A stretch of 64,000 nucleotides of DNA from Rhizobacter sp. Root404 (GTDB lineage: Bacteria; Pseudomonadota; Gammaproteobacteria; Burkholderiales; Burkholderiaceae_C): contig NZ_LMDS01000001.1 of assembly GCF_001425865.1 (NCBI RefSeq), positions 632,507 through 696,506 on the forward strand. The letters run 5' to 3'. A program made the translations under genes and the position numbers. The notes under the pieces were generated by a model. It searched no databases. It saw only the letters and a list, made by a program, of their open reading frames with translations, and was not told where the DNA came from. This document shows, one piece after another, positions 38,950 to 48,011 of this stretch (positions are counted from its first letter, which is position 1; every line of letters starts with the position of its first letter).

Positions 38950-40542
38950 ATGAAACGAGCATCCTCCGCCGCGCTGACCGCGGTCGCGCTGGCGCTGGGC
39001 CTGTGCAGTGCAGGCACCTATGCGCAGACCCTGCGCTGGGCCTCGCAAGGCGACCTGCAGACCCTCGATCCCTACTCGCGCAACGAGTCGCTGACCAACT
39101 CGATCAACGGCCAGGTCTACGAGACGCTGACCGGGCGCGACAAGCAGCTCGCGATCGTGCCGATGCTCGCCACCGAATGGCAGCAGACCGGCCCGCTGCA
39201 GTGGCGCTTCAAGCTGCGTCCGAACGTCAAGTTTCACGACGGCACACCGTTCACCGCCGACGACGTGGTGTTTTCGTTCAAGCGCGCGCAGCAACCCAGC
39301 TCGGACATCAAGGTCTACGCCAATGCGATGGGCGAGCCGAAGAAGATCGACAACCTGACGGTCGAGTTCAACCTGAAGGACGTCGACCCGATCTTCCTGC
39401 AGCACGCCAACTCCGTGTTCATCATGAGCAAGGCGTGGGCCGAGAAGAACAACGCCACCAAGACCCAGGACTTCAACGCCGGCGAGCAGAGCTACGCCGC
39501 GATGAACGCCAACGGCACGGGCCCGTTCATGGTCGTCTCGCGCCAGCCCGACGTGAAGACCGTGTACAAGCGCAACCCGAACTGGTGGGGCAAGTTCGAC
39601 GGCAATGTGCAGGACGTGGTCTACACCCCGATCAAGAGCAACTCGACCCGCGTCGCGGCGCTGATCTCCGGCGAGCTCGACTTCGTGCTCGACCCGCCCC
39701 CGACCGACACGCCGCGCCTGCGCAACACGCCCGGCGTGAAGGTGATCGACGGCCCCGAGAACCGCATCATCTTCATCGGCATGGACCAGGGCCGCGACGA
39801 ACTGCTCTACAGCAGCGTCAAGGGCAAGAACCCGTTCAAGGACCAGCGCGTGCGCCAGGCGCTGTACCAGGCGGTCGACGAGGACAGCATCAAGACCAAG
39901 CTGATGCGCGGCCAGGCGGCGCCGACCGGCGCGACCATGGTCTCGCCGATGGGCACCTACAACGACCCGGCGCTCGAGAAGCGCCTGCCGTTCGATCCCG
40001 AGGCCTCGAAGAAGCTGCTCGCCTCGGCCGGCTATCCGGACGGCTTCGAGTTCACGCTCGACTGCCCGAACGACCGCTATGTCAACGACGAGGAGATCTG
40101 CAAGACGCTCGCGTCGATGTGGTCGAAGATCGGCATGAAGGTGCGCGTCAACGCGATGCCGCGCTCGATCTACTTCGCCAAGCTCGGCAACCTCGACACC
40201 TCGATGTACATGCTCGGCTGGGGCGGCTCGGTGACCGACGCCGAGACCACGCTGACGCCGATCTACCGCACCCGCGGGCCGGGGGGCGTCGGCAGCTTCA
40301 ACTATGGCCAGGTCAACAACCCGAAGATGGACCAGCTCGCCGCGCAGTCGAGCAAGGAGGCCGATCCGGTCAAGCGCGAGGCACTGATCAAGGCCGCGAT
40401 CAAGGAGCACAACGACCAGGTGCACCACATCCCGCTGCACCGCCAGTTCATCCCGTGGGCGACGCGCGCCAACGTCGAGGTCGCGCACCGTGCGGACAAC
40501 TGGCTCGAGTGGGCCTGGATCAAGGTCAACCCGGCCAAGTAA
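38950..40542 (+). CDS. ABC transporter periplasmic substrate-binding protein, family 5
   Basis: The 530-aa protein has a signal peptide (MKRASSAALTAVALALGL, cut after TYA) and the SBP_bac_5 (peptide/nickel class) fold. Landmarks are the signature LRPNVKFHDGTPFTADDVVFSFKR, then GTGPF and ADNWLEWAWIK at the end. Members bind oligopeptides, dipeptides, opines or nickel for import. No permease or ATPase gene lies next to it, so the transporter is elsewhere or the protein is an orphan. The start is set by GGAG (38937-38940) and the signal peptide; the much longer frame upstream runs through the copA/copZ region and is rejected. Confidence 0.92.
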   Translation: MKRASSAALTAVALALGLCSAGTYAQTLRWASQGDLQTLDPYSRNESLTNSINGQVYETLTGRDKQLAIVPMLATEWQQTGPLQWRFKLRPNVKFHDGTPFTADDVVFSFKRAQQPSSDIKVYANAMGEPKKIDNLTVEFNLKDVDPIFLQHANSVFIMSKAWAEKNNATKTQDFNAGEQSYAAMNANGTGPFMVVSRQPDVKTVYKRNPNWWGKFDGNVQDVVYTPIKSNSTRVAALISGELDFVLDPPPTDTPRLRNTPGVKVIDGPENRIIFIGMDQGRDELLYSSVKGKNPFKDQRVRQALYQAVDEDSIKTKLMRGQAAPTGATMVSPMGTYNDPALEKRLPFDPEASKKLLASAGYPDGFEFTLDCPNDRYVNDEEICKTLASMWSKIGMKVRVNAMPRSIYFAKLGNLDTSMYMLGWGGSVTDAETTLTPIYRTRGPGGVGSFNYGQVNNPKMDQLAAQSSKEADPVKREALIKAAIKEHNDQVHHIPLHRQFIPWATRANVEVAHRADNWLEWAWIKVNPAK

Positions 40543-40555
40543 GGGGCCCGTTTCC

Positions 40556-41623
40556 TTGCGTCTCGCGCTCGTCGCCTGCTGTCTGATCATCGCGGGCTGC
40601 GCCAGCGGCGGTGATTGCAGCAGCCCCTACGCGAACTCCCCGCAATTCAGGAGCTGCCAGTTCGCGAACCCGCCGAACCCGACCACGCCGCCCGGCGCCG
40701 GCACCTGGACGATCTGGTCGCGCTTCGTCTTCGCCACCAAGGTCGGTACCGTGCCGGTCGACCCGATCCCGGTGCGGCCGCTGACCGCGGCGCAACTCGA
40801 TGCGCTCGATCCGCAGGCGAACCACGTCGTGCGCCTCGGCCACTCGTCGCACTTGCTCAAGCTGCGCGGCAAGTTCTGGCTGATCGACCCGGTGTTCGGC
40901 GAGCGCGCCTCGCCGGTCAGCTTCGCAGGCCCCAAGCGCTTCCACGCGCCGCCGCTGACGCTGCAGCAGCTGCCGCCGATCGAGGGGCTGATCCTGTCGC
41001 ACGACCACTACGACCACCTCGACGTTCCGACGATCGAATACCTTGCGCAGCGCGTGCAGCGCTACTTCGTGCCGCTCGGCGTGAAGGCGCGGCTGGTCGA
41101 GATGGGCGTGCCGGCCGATCGCGTGCAGGAGTTCGACTGGTGGCAGGGCGCCGCCCATGCCGGCGTGCAGCTCACCGCGACGCCAGCGCAGCACTTCTCC
41201 GGACGCAGCCTGACCGACCGCAACCGCACGCTGTGGGCCTCGTGGGTGATCGAGAGCGGCGGCCAGCGCATCTTCTACAGCGGCGATTCGGGCTACTTCG
41301 GCGGCTTCGCGCAGATCGGCGAGCGTTTCGGCGGATTCGATCTGGCGCTGATGGAGAACGGCGCCTACGACGCCTACTGGCCCGCCGTGCACATGACGCC
41401 CGAGGAGTGCGTGCGGGCCTTCACCGACCTGCGCGGCAAGGTGCTGTACTCGGTCCACAACAGCACCTTCGACCTGGCCTTCCACCCCTGGCAGGACCCC
41501 CTCGAACGGCTGGCCAACCTCGCCGCCGCGAAGCACATCGAACTCGCGACGCCCGAGATCGGCGAGCCGATGACGGTGGGCGTGCCGCGTGCGAACAAGC
41601 GCTGGTGGGTGGGCTTGAAGTAG
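40556..41623 (+). CDS. metallo-beta-lactamase-fold lipoprotein hydrolase
   Basis: The 355-aa protein has the dinuclear metal motif SHDHYDH (H149, H151, D153, H154), an upstream GHSS strand motif and later PAQHFSGR and YSGDSGYF, the pattern of UlaG / NAPE-PLD-like MBL hydrolases acting on phosphodiester or lactone bonds. The N-terminus (LALVACCLIIAGC) carries a lipobox with Cys15, so it is likely membrane-anchored in the periplasm. A TTG start at 40556 is proposed, because AAGGGG lies 9 nt upstream and the signal begins there; ATG starts further upstream lie inside the preceding gene. It follows the binding protein by 13 nt and may be cotranscribed. Confidence 0.83.
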   Translation: MRLALVACCLIIAGCASGGDCSSPYANSPQFRSCQFANPPNPTTPPGAGTWTIWSRFVFATKVGTVPVDPIPVRPLTAAQLDALDPQANHVVRLGHSSHLLKLRGKFWLIDPVFGERASPVSFAGPKRFHAPPLTLQQLPPIEGLILSHDHYDHLDVPTIEYLAQRVQRYFVPLGVKARLVEMGVPADRVQEFDWWQGAAHAGVQLTATPAQHFSGRSLTDRNRTLWASWVIESGGQRIFYSGDSGYFGGFAQIGERFGGFDLALMENGAYDAYWPAVHMTPEECVRAFTDLRGKVLYSVHNSTFDLAFHPWQDPLERLANLAAAKHIELATPEIGEPMTVGVPRANKRWWVGLK

Positions 41624-41800
41624 ACGCGCGCTCAGGGTCTGCCGAATCCCACCTGCCGCGCGAACGACAACGCGAGGGTGGAGAGCAGGGTCATGGGAGG
41701 GACTCCGTCATGGCAGGCAGTCGCGCTGAAGACGCCGACATGGCCACAGCCGCAAGGGCTCAGGGGGCGCCGCACCGATCGCCCGATCGACCGCGATTCC
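41624..41800. other. intergenic region between convergent MBL and fliR genes
   Basis: The 177 bp contain no strong hairpin or T-run. A 20-codon minus-strand frame (41632-41694) lies behind GGAG, but I could not tie it to a family. Confidence 0.4.
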
Positions 41801-42562
41801 TCAGCGGAAGTGCTGCAGCATCTGCTCCAGCGCCATCGTGAACGGCATCTGCATCATCGGCAGCGTCAGCAGCATGCCGATCAGGCCGACCGAGACGGTG
41901 ATCGGGAAGCCGATCGCGAAGATGTTCATTTGCTGCGCGACGCGCGAGATGATCCCGAGCACCAGGTTGACGAACAGCAGCATCGCGATCATCGGCAGCG
42001 CGATCCACAGGCCGAGGCGGAACACCTCGGCGCCCCAGACCTGCGGTTGCACCGCGCGCAGGAACGCGAAAGGCTCCGGTCCGACCGGGAAGGCCTGGAA
42101 GCTCTGGACCACCGCGGCGATCAGCATCAGGTGCCCGCCGGTCACGATGAACAACCAGCTGACCGAGATGCCGAAGAAGCGGCTCGTCACGGTCGCCTCG
42201 CCGCCGGTCATCGGGTTGAAGAAGCCGGCGAAGTTCAGGCCCATCTGCAAGCCGATGACCTCGCCGGCGAACTCGACCGCGCTGAACACGATGCGCACCG
42301 CGAACCCGAGCGACAGGCCGATCAGCAGCTGCTGAACGACGGCGAGCAGCGCGATCGACGAATCGAGCGGAATCACCGGCATCGTCGGCAGCGTGGCCTG
42401 CGCGCAGAAGGCGATCAGGAACGCGAGCGCGATCCGCACCCGCGCCGGCACGCCGCGCTGCGCGAACACCGGCAGCGCGCCGAACAGCGCCAGCACGCGC
42501 AGGAAGGGCCACAGGATCGGCGTGATCCACGCGAGGACCTGGCCCTCGGTGAAGGTCAGCAT
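41801..42562 (-). CDS. fliR: flagellar export apparatus protein FliR
   Basis: The 253-aa inner-membrane protein has six hydrophobic segments and the family marks PVFAQRGVPARVRIALAF near residues 30-50 and IGLQMGLNFAGFFNP in the middle. FliR forms, with FliP and FliQ, the gate of the flagellar type III export system. The start ATG 42562 lies 5 nt past the fliQ stop. It is the last gene of fliLMNOPQR. Length is typical (about 250-260). Confidence 0.93.
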   Translation of the reverse strand: MLTFTEGQVLAWITPILWPFLRVLALFGALPVFAQRGVPARVRIALAFLIAFCAQATLPTMPVIPLDSSIALLAVVQQLLIGLSLGFAVRIVFSAVEFAGEVIGLQMGLNFAGFFNPMTGGEATVTSRFFGISVSWLFIVTGGHLMLIAAVVQSFQAFPVGPEPFAFLRAVQPQVWGAEVFRLGLWIALPMIAMLLFVNLVLGIISRVAQQMNIFAIGFPITVSVGLIGMLLTLPMMQMPFTMALEQMLQHFR

Positions 42563-42567
42563 CGGTT

Positions 42568-42837
42568 CTAGCCGACGGCGGAGGGGATCGCCTGCAGCGT
42601 GCGCTGCAGGTACTCGACCAGCGTCGTCAGCATCCACGGCCCGGCGATCGCGAGCACGACGACCGCGCCGACGACCTTGGGCACGAACGACAGCGTCGCC
42701 TCGTGGATCTGCGTCGCGGCCTGGAAGATGCTGACGAGCAGGCCGATCGCCAGCACGCTGAGCAGGATCGGTGCCGAGACCAGCAGCAGCATGTACAGGC
42801 CCTGCTGGCCGACGGTGAAGACTTGGGTGGCGTCCAT
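42568..42837 (-). CDS. fliQ: flagellar export apparatus protein FliQ
   Basis: This 89-aa protein has two membrane helices separated by the conserved QAATQIHEATLSFVPK loop, the hallmark of FliQ/SctS. It forms the export gate with FliP and FliR. It lies 4 nt after fliP. Length matches the family exactly. Confidence 0.95.
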   Translation of the reverse strand: MDATQVFTVGQQGLYMLLLVSAPILLSVLAIGLLVSIFQAATQIHEATLSFVPKVVGAVVVLAIAGPWMLTTLVEYLQRTLQAIPSAVG

Positions 42838-42841
42838 GGGG

Positions 42842-43627
42842 TCAGGTCGAGAAGCTGGCGGCGAGCGAGCCGAGCAGCAGATTCCAGCCGTCCGCGAGCA
42901 CGAACAGCATCAGCTTGAACGGCAGCGCGATCAGCACGGGCGAGAGCATCATCATGCCCAGGGACATCAGCACGCTGGCGACGATCATGTCGATGATCAG
43001 GAACGGGATGAAGATCAGGAAGCCGATCTGGAACGCGCTCTTCAGCTCGCTCGTGACGAACGCCGGCACCAGCACCTTGAACGGCACGTCGGCGGTCTTG
43101 ACCGCGGGGTCGATCTTCGCGAGCTTGGCGAACAGCATCACGTCGGCCTGGCGGGTCTGCTTCAGCATGAACGCGCGCATCGGCACCTCGCCGCGCTTGA
43201 GCGCCTCGTCGAAGGCGATCTTGTTCTCGCTGTAGGGCTGATACGCCTCGGCATAGACCTTGTCGATCGTCGGGCTCATCACGAAGAAGGTCAGGAACAG
43301 GCTCAGGCCGATCACCACCTGATTCGGCGGCGCGGCCTGTGTGCCGATCGCCTGGCGCAGCAGGCTCAGCACGATCACGATCCGGGTGAAGCCGGTCATC
43401 AAGAGCAGCACCGCGGGCAGGAAGGACAGCGCGGTGAAGAACAGCAGCGTCTGGATCGGCACCGAGTAGCTGGTGCCGCCCGCGCCCTGGCCGATCACCA
43501 GCGGCAGCGCCGCGCCGCCGGTGGCCTGCGCTTCAGCCAGCGCCGGAACGGCCGATAGCACCGTGAAGGCGGCGAGCGTGCCGAGGCGGCGCACGCCGGG
43601 CGAGAAAGAAGATCGCTCAGCGTTCAC
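42842..43627 (-). CDS. fliP: flagellar export apparatus protein FliP
   Basis: The 261-aa precursor has a cleavable signal ([16 protein letters not shown]) followed by the FliP core: TSFTRI-like [30 protein letters not shown] and the C-terminal [23 protein letters not shown] block. FliP forms the pentameric entry of the export gate. The start is GTG 43627 with AAGGGG upstream, overlapping the end of fliO by 11 nt; the reading frame upstream of this GTG is the fliO shadow. Confidence 0.93.
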   Translation of the reverse strand: MNAERSSFSPGVRRLGTLAAFTVLSAVPALAEAQATGGAALPLVIGQGAGGTSYSVPIQTLLFFTALSFLPAVLLLMTGFTRIVIVLSLLRQAIGTQAAPPNQVVIGLSLFLTFFVMSPTIDKVYAEAYQPYSENKIAFDEALKRGEVPMRAFMLKQTRQADVMLFAKLAKIDPAVKTADVPFKVLVPAFVTSELKSAFQIGFLIFIPFLIIDMIVASVLMSLGMMMLSPVLIALPFKLMLFVLADGWNLLLGSLAASFST

Positions 43628-43982
43628 CGGCCGTCCCCTTGTCCTGGCGGAACTTGCCGAGCAGCTGCGCGAACGCCGGCAGCGGGGCTGCGGGGAGCGC
43701 ATCGCTCGCCGCGTCGCCTTGCGGCGCCATCGTGTGCAGCGTGGTGATCGATTGGGCCGTGACGCCGAGCACCAGCCAGCGGCGCTCGTCGCCCTGGCCG
43801 ACCTCGATGGTCACGATGCGCTGGTTCGCCGACAGCGGCAGCGCCGCGATGCTGCGCATGGCGTTGCCCGCCGCGCCGCCGCCCAGCGGGGTGCGCTTGA
43901 GCAGCCACAGCGCTGCCGGGATCATCACGATGACCGCTACGAACCACAGCAGCGAAGTGAACGCGCCGGAAGAAGCTTGCAT
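43617..43982 (-). CDS. fliO: flagellar biosynthesis protein FliO
   Basis: The 121-aa protein has one N-terminal membrane helix ([19 protein letters not shown]) and a small cytoplasmic domain with the [15 protein letters not shown] and [14 protein letters not shown] strands that mark FliO/FliZ proteins. It helps assemble the FliP ring and is not part of the final gate. The start follows the fliN stop by 7 nt. Confidence 0.9.
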   Translation of the reverse strand: MQASSGAFTSLLWFVAVIVMIPAALWLLKRTPLGGGAAGNAMRSIAALPLSANQRIVTIEVGQGDERRWLVLGVTAQSITTLHTMAPQGDAASDALPAAPLPAFAQLLGKFRQDKGTAGER

Positions 43983-43989
43983 GTCGGAA

Positions 43990-44427
43990 TCAGCCCCGGC
44001 TCAGGCGGCGCATGCGCTCGCTCGGCGTCACGATGTCGGTCAGCCGGATGCCGAACTTGTCGTTGACCACCACGACCTCGCCCTGCGCGATCAGGTAGCC
44101 GTTGACCAGCACGTCCATCGGCTCGCCGGCCAGCGCCTCGAGCTCGACGACCGAGCCCTGCGCGAGCTGCAGGATGTGCTTGATCGGAATCCGCGTGCGG
44201 CCCAGCTCCACGGTCAGCTGGACCGGGATGTCCAGGATCATGTTGATGTCGTTGCCGGCCGTGCTCGCGCCGGTGGGCGTGAAGTTCTGGAACGACGCGG
44301 GCGAGATCTGGTCCGCGGCGGCATGCACCTCGGAGGCCGTCTCGGGCTTGGATTCGGCCAGGGCCGCGGCCCATTCGGCGGCCATCGCGTCCGCGTCTTC
44401 CTGCGGCGCCGTGTTGTCAGCTGACAT
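43990..44427 (-). CDS. fliN: flagellar motor switch protein FliN
   Basis: The 145-aa protein has an acidic N-terminal extension of about 60 residues and the SpoA (surface presentation of antigens) domain: ILDIPVQLTVELGRTRIPI, EPMDVLVNGYLIAQGEVVVVNDKFGIRLTDIV. FliN forms the base of the C-ring with FliM and FliG. It overlaps the end of fliM by 11 nt, indicating coupled translation. Confidence 0.95.
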   Translation of the reverse strand: MSADNTAPQEDADAMAAEWAAALAESKPETASEVHAAADQISPASFQNFTPTGASTAGNDINMILDIPVQLTVELGRTRIPIKHILQLAQGSVVELEALAGEPMDVLVNGYLIAQGEVVVVNDKFGIRLTDIVTPSERMRRLSRG

Positions 44428-45421
44428 GTGAGTCTCCCAGCCAACCCTGTTCGGCGTTGGTCAGCAGTTGATTGACCTTGAGGGCGTACTTGCCGTTCGA
44501 GGTGCCGTAGTGGCAATCGAACACCGGCACGCCGACGACCTTGGCCTGGATGGCCTGTTGCAGATCCAGCTCGATGAAGTCACCTACCTTGAGCGACAGC
44601 AGCTGCTCGACCGTGGCCGGCGCCTGCGCCAGCTCGGCGATCAGTTCGACGTTTGCCGACTGGATCTGCTGCTTCATCAGATTGACCCAGCGGCGGTCGG
44701 GCTCGGCCGCGTCGCCCTGGATCGTCGAATACAGCACGTCGCGGATCGGCTCGAGCGTCGCGTACGGGATGCAGAAGTGGATGGTGCCGCTGGTGTCGCC
44801 GATCTCCAGCGTGAAGCTCGTCGCGACGACGATCTCGCTCGGCGTCGCGATGTTCGCGAACTGCGGCTGCATCTCCGAGCGCTGGTAGTCGAGCTCGAGC
44901 GGGTAGATGCCGGTCCAGGCCTTCTTGTACTCGGCCGTGATCACGTCGACCAGTCGGCCGATGATGCGCTGTTCGGTCGGCGAGAAGTCGCGCCCCTCGA
45001 TGCGGGTGTGGTACTTGCCGGCGCCGCCGAACAGCGCGTCGATCACCGCGAACACCAGCGTCGGGTCGCAGACGATCAGTCCCGAGCCGCGCAGCGGCCG
45101 CACGCTGACGATGTTGAAGTTGGTCGGCACCACGATCTCGCGCAGGAAGGCGCTGTACTTCTGCACCTTGATGCTGCCGATCGAGATCTCCGGGCTGCGG
45201 CGGATGAAGTTGAACAGGCCGATCCGGATGTTGCGGGCGAACCGTTCGTTGATGATCTCCATCGTGGGCATGCGCCCGCGGACGATCCGCTCCTGGCTGG
45301 CCAGGTCGTAGTTGCGGATCGCGCCATCGTCGACCGCCTCCTGCTCGAGCTTCTGGCTTTCGCCGGTGATGCCCTGCAGCAGCGCGTCGACTTCGTCTTG
45401 CGAGAGGATCTGCTGGTTCAT
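44417..45421 (-). CDS. fliM: flagellar motor switch protein FliM
   Basis: The 334-aa C-ring protein begins with the CheY-P-binding peptide (LSQDEVDALLQGI), has the CheC-like middle domain (GRMPTMEIINERFARNIR, GGAGKYHTRIEGRDFSPTEQRI) and ends with the SpoA domain (FDCHYGTSNGKYALKVNQLL). CheY and CheZ are encoded in the same window. The start lies 1 nt after the fliL stop. Confidence 0.96.
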   Translation of the reverse strand: MNQQILSQDEVDALLQGITGESQKLEQEAVDDGAIRNYDLASQERIVRGRMPTMEIINERFARNIRIGLFNFIRRSPEISIGSIKVQKYSAFLREIVVPTNFNIVSVRPLRGSGLIVCDPTLVFAVIDALFGGAGKYHTRIEGRDFSPTEQRIIGRLVDVITAEYKKAWTGIYPLELDYQRSEMQPQFANIATPSEIVVATSFTLEIGDTSGTIHFCIPYATLEPIRDVLYSTIQGDAAEPDRRWVNLMKQQIQSANVELIAELAQAPATVEQLLSLKVGDFIELDLQQAIQAKVVGVPVFDCHYGTSNGKYALKVNQLLTNAEQGWLGDSHVS

Positions 45422-45422
45422 G

Positions 45423-46085
45423 TCACTGGACGATGAAGTTCGAGAAGTGCACGTGCTTGATCGGGTTCGGCTCGGCGTCGGCCTTCTTCCTTTTCTTGGC
45501 CTTCTTCTTCGTCGGCGCGGGCACCTCGTCGTCGATGACCTCCTCGCCCTCGGTCTTCTTCGCGGCGACCGGCTGCTCCGGCTCGTCGACCTCGATGCCC
45601 ATCGTGCGGGAGGCGTCGCGCAGGATCTCGGCGGCGAGCTCTTCCTTGCCGGTGCGGTCGAGCAGTTCCTTGGAGCTCTTGTGCGCCAGGATCATCAGGA
45701 TGCCGTTGCGGATCGCCGGCATGAACAGCTTCATCTGTTCGGCGAACTTGGCATCGACCACCTCGATCGTGATGCCGACCTGCGCGTAGCGGTCGGTGTC
45801 CTTGTCGGCCAGGTTGACGACGAACGGGTCGAGCGGCAGGAAGGTCGGGGGGTGCTTGAGGTCCGGCTTGTCGCTGTGGTGGGCGGCGTCGGCCTGGGCG
45901 GTGGTCTCGTCGCCGTTCTCGGCGGCCTGCGCGGCGGCGCGCTTCTTCAGGAAGAACGCGGCCCCGCCGCCCGCGATCAGCAGCACCAGCAGCACCGCCA
46001 CGGCGATGATGATCAGCTTCTTCTTGCCCTTCTTCGCGGGCACGGCAGCGCCGGCGGTCACGGTGGGGGCAGCGGCAGCGGACAT
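45423..46085 (-). CDS. fliL: flagellar basal-body-associated protein FliL
   Basis: The 220-aa protein has a basic cytoplasmic tip (KKGKKK), one membrane helix (about 24-45) and a periplasmic FliL domain (LDPFVVNLADKDTDRYAQVGITIEV). Unusually long for the family is the insert near the C-terminus: about 45 residues of acidic then Lys-rich sequence (EGEEVIDDEVPAPTKKKAKKRKKAD) sit before the final HVHFSNFIVQ strand. FliL rings the stator and aids motor torque. ATG 46085 is favoured by AAGGAG five nt upstream. It heads the fliLMNOPQR genes. Confidence 0.93.
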   Translation of the reverse strand: MSAAAAPTVTAGAAVPAKKGKKKLIIIAVAVLLVLLIAGGGAAFFLKKRAAAQAAENGDETTAQADAAHHSDKPDLKHPPTFLPLDPFVVNLADKDTDRYAQVGITIEVVDAKFAEQMKLFMPAIRNGILMILAHKSSKELLDRTGKEELAAEILRDASRTMGIEVDEPEQPVAAKKTEGEEVIDDEVPAPTKKKAKKRKKADAEPNPIKHVHFSNFIVQ

Positions 46086-46193
46086 CGTCACTCCTTCGGT
46101 TCGCGCCGTCTGCGTGACGCGAAACGACTCGCGGCCCACGACGGCATGAAGGAAATTGTGGAAGCGCGGCGCCGGATCGAAGCGGCGATAAGC

Positions 46194-46232
46194 GGGCGTT
46201 TAGGCGCCCAGTAAGCCGCCTGGCGAGGCGGC
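46194..46232 (-). terminator. two adjacent hairpins between fliK and fliL
   Basis: A 7-bp stem with a 4-nt loop (46215-46232) and a 5-bp GGGCG/CGCCC stem (46194-46209) follow the fliK stop. No T-run is seen. They may weaken readthrough from the fliF-K genes into fliL or protect the transcript end. Confidence 0.35.
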
Positions 46233-46245
46233 CGGCCGGGTCGCC

Positions 46246-47514
46246 TTACGCGAAGGTGTCGACGCCGCCGGCACGCACCAGGCGGCGCGCGGCCGTGGTC
46301 ACGCGCTGCAACTCCGGCGCGGCGACAGCGCGGCGCTCCTTGCCGGCACCGTGGTCGCCGGACTCGCCGCCCTCGCGGCGGCCGCCGGCGTGCTGCGAGA
46401 CACCGCCGCCGGCGAGCGTGAAGCCGGCGTCGCGCAGCGCGCTGGCCAGTTCGGGCAGGCCGGCTTCGATGGCCTGGCGGGTGGCGGCCACGTCGGCGCC
46501 GAAATCGATCCGGGCCTGGGTGCCGTCCATCACGATCTGCACCGAGACCGGGCCCATGTCGGTCGGGTTCAGGTGCAGCTCGGCCTCGTGCACGCCGTCG
46601 CGCGCCAGCACGCTCAGGCGCAGCCCGAGTTCCTGGGCGAAGTCGGGCGTTTGGACCGGTGCGGCGATGGCCACGGCGGGGGTGGCGGCGCGGGGCGTGG
46701 TGTCGGGCGCCGCGATGGCGGCGGCGCTGCTGGCGCCCACGGCGTCGGCGCCGCGGACGGCACCGCGCTCGGCTGCGACCGGTTTCTCCGCCGCACGCTG
46801 CTCGGCCAGCGCGGCGGCGAATGGGGCGGTCGCCGGCAGGTCGGTGGCGCGGACGTGCGGCGTGGCGGGTTCGGCGTCGCGCTCGGCGACCAGGCCCCTG
46901 GCAGGACGCGCGCGACCGAGGCCGTCGGTGGCGGTTTCCGGCGGGGCGTCCTTCAGCGTCGCGTCGGCATGGTCCGCGTCGCCCTGGCCGCGGGCAGCCG
47001 GGGCGTTGGGCAGGCGTTGCTGGTCGGCCAGCCAGTGCATCACGGCCGGGTCGATCGGCGCGGGCGTCGGGTCGGCTTGGCCGGGCGCTGTCGCGGTGTC
47101 GTCGGTCGCGGCCGCCGCGGCCTCGGCGCGGGCCGAGCCCGGCGCCGCATGGGTGCTGGCTGGCGGCGTGGCGCGGTTCGCGTCGCCGCGGCCTTCCGCG
47201 GCGCGCAGCCGGGTGCGTTGCAGCGCGCGGGCGCGGCCCGCGGTGTCGGCCTCCGGTGCCGCGTCGCTGGCTTCGGCGGTCGACGCGTCGTCGTGCTCGG
47301 GGGCCGATTCGGGTGCCTTCGCTTTTGGCGCGTCGTGGGCCGGAACGGCCGCCTGCGGCGCCGGTGCAGGGGGCGTAGCCGGCATCGGCGGCGCGACGTT
47401 CCGGCTTTGTCGGAGCAGCGACGCGAAACCGGCGGGATCGCTGCTGGCGCTCGTCAGCGGCAGGTCGGCCGGCGTCGTGCCAGTGCGCAGGGAGGCGGGG
47501 TGCAGGGTCAGCAT
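46246..47514 (-). CDS. fliK: flagellar hook-length control protein FliK
   Basis: The 422-aa protein has a long low-complexity Ala/Pro/Glu-rich N-terminal ruler region and a compact C-terminal hook-length domain (about residues 290-380) with LRLSVLARDGVHEAELHLNP, MGPVSVQIVMDG and the Gln/Arg-rich helix that switches export specificity by contacting FlhB. The tail is Gly/Arg-rich. The sequence outside the last third is poorly conserved by nature. It lies 16 nt after fliJ. Confidence 0.9.
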   Translation of the reverse strand: MLTLHPASLRTGTTPADLPLTSASSDPAGFASLLRQSRNVAPPMPATPPAPAPQAAVPAHDAPKAKAPESAPEHDDASTAEASDAAPEADTAGRARALQRTRLRAAEGRGDANRATPPASTHAAPGSARAEAAAAATDDTATAPGQADPTPAPIDPAVMHWLADQQRLPNAPAARGQGDADHADATLKDAPPETATDGLGRARPARGLVAERDAEPATPHVRATDLPATAPFAAALAEQRAAEKPVAAERGAVRGADAVGASSAAAIAAPDTTPRAATPAVAIAAPVQTPDFAQELGLRLSVLARDGVHEAELHLNPTDMGPVSVQIVMDGTQARIDFGADVAATRQAIEAGLPELASALRDAGFTLAGGGVSQHAGGRREGGESGDHGAGKERRAVAAPELQRVTTAARRLVRAGGVDTFA

Positions 47515-47530
47515 GAGGTTCGTTCCGGGC

Positions 47531-47998
47531 TCACATCAAGGGGGCGGGGCGGGTCGCGCCGATGCGCGTCCAGGCCGCGCGGCTGGCCGCTTCGTCGGTC
47601 TGTTTCTGGTCGCGGCGTTCGAGCTGCAGGCGCTGCTCGGCGAGCCGCCGTTCGATCAGCTTGCGCACCGAGGCGCAACGCAGTTCGGCCTCGCGCACCG
47701 CGAGCACCGCGCGTTCCGCGCCTTGCGCTGCGTGCTCCGCGATCCGCGTCTGCTGCTCCACGGCCAGCGTCAACCGCTCCATGAAGCTTTGGTAGCAGTG
47801 CACCAGCTCGATCTTGCCTTCGCGCTTGAACTGCGTGCCCCAACGCTGCTCGTAGTCGCGCCGGTAGTGGCGCAGCTGCTCGGCCTGCGCCTTCGCAGCG
47901 TCGGCGGCGCCCTGAGCGCGCTGTTTCTCGGCGAGCGCCGCGTCGCGCTGGCGCTCGTTCTGGCCCAGGAGGATCGTTAGCGTCTGGATGTCGGTCAC
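47531..47998 (-). CDS. fliJ: flagellar export chaperone FliJ
   Basis: The 155-aa protein is almost entirely helical and charged, forming the two-helix coiled coil of FliJ (IQTLTILLGQNERQRDAALAEK, then long Arg/Glu/Gln-rich helices). FliJ inserts into the FliI hexamer and links it to FlhA. Its place between fliI (gap 13 nt) and fliK is the standard order. Confidence 0.9.
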   Translation of the reverse strand: MTDIQTLTILLGQNERQRDAALAEKQRAQGAADAAKAQAEQLRHYRRDYEQRWGTQFKREGKIELVHCYQSFMERLTLAVEQQTRIAEHAAQGAERAVLAVREAELRCASVRKLIERRLAEQRLQLERRDQKQTDEAASRAAWTRIGATRPAPLM

Positions 47999-48011
47999 GG
48001 GGTTCTCTGGT

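Noticed and set aside
41632..41694. 20-codon minus-strand frame behind GGAG
   Set aside because: Too short to judge, no homology recognised, and no promoter seen; left as a note only.
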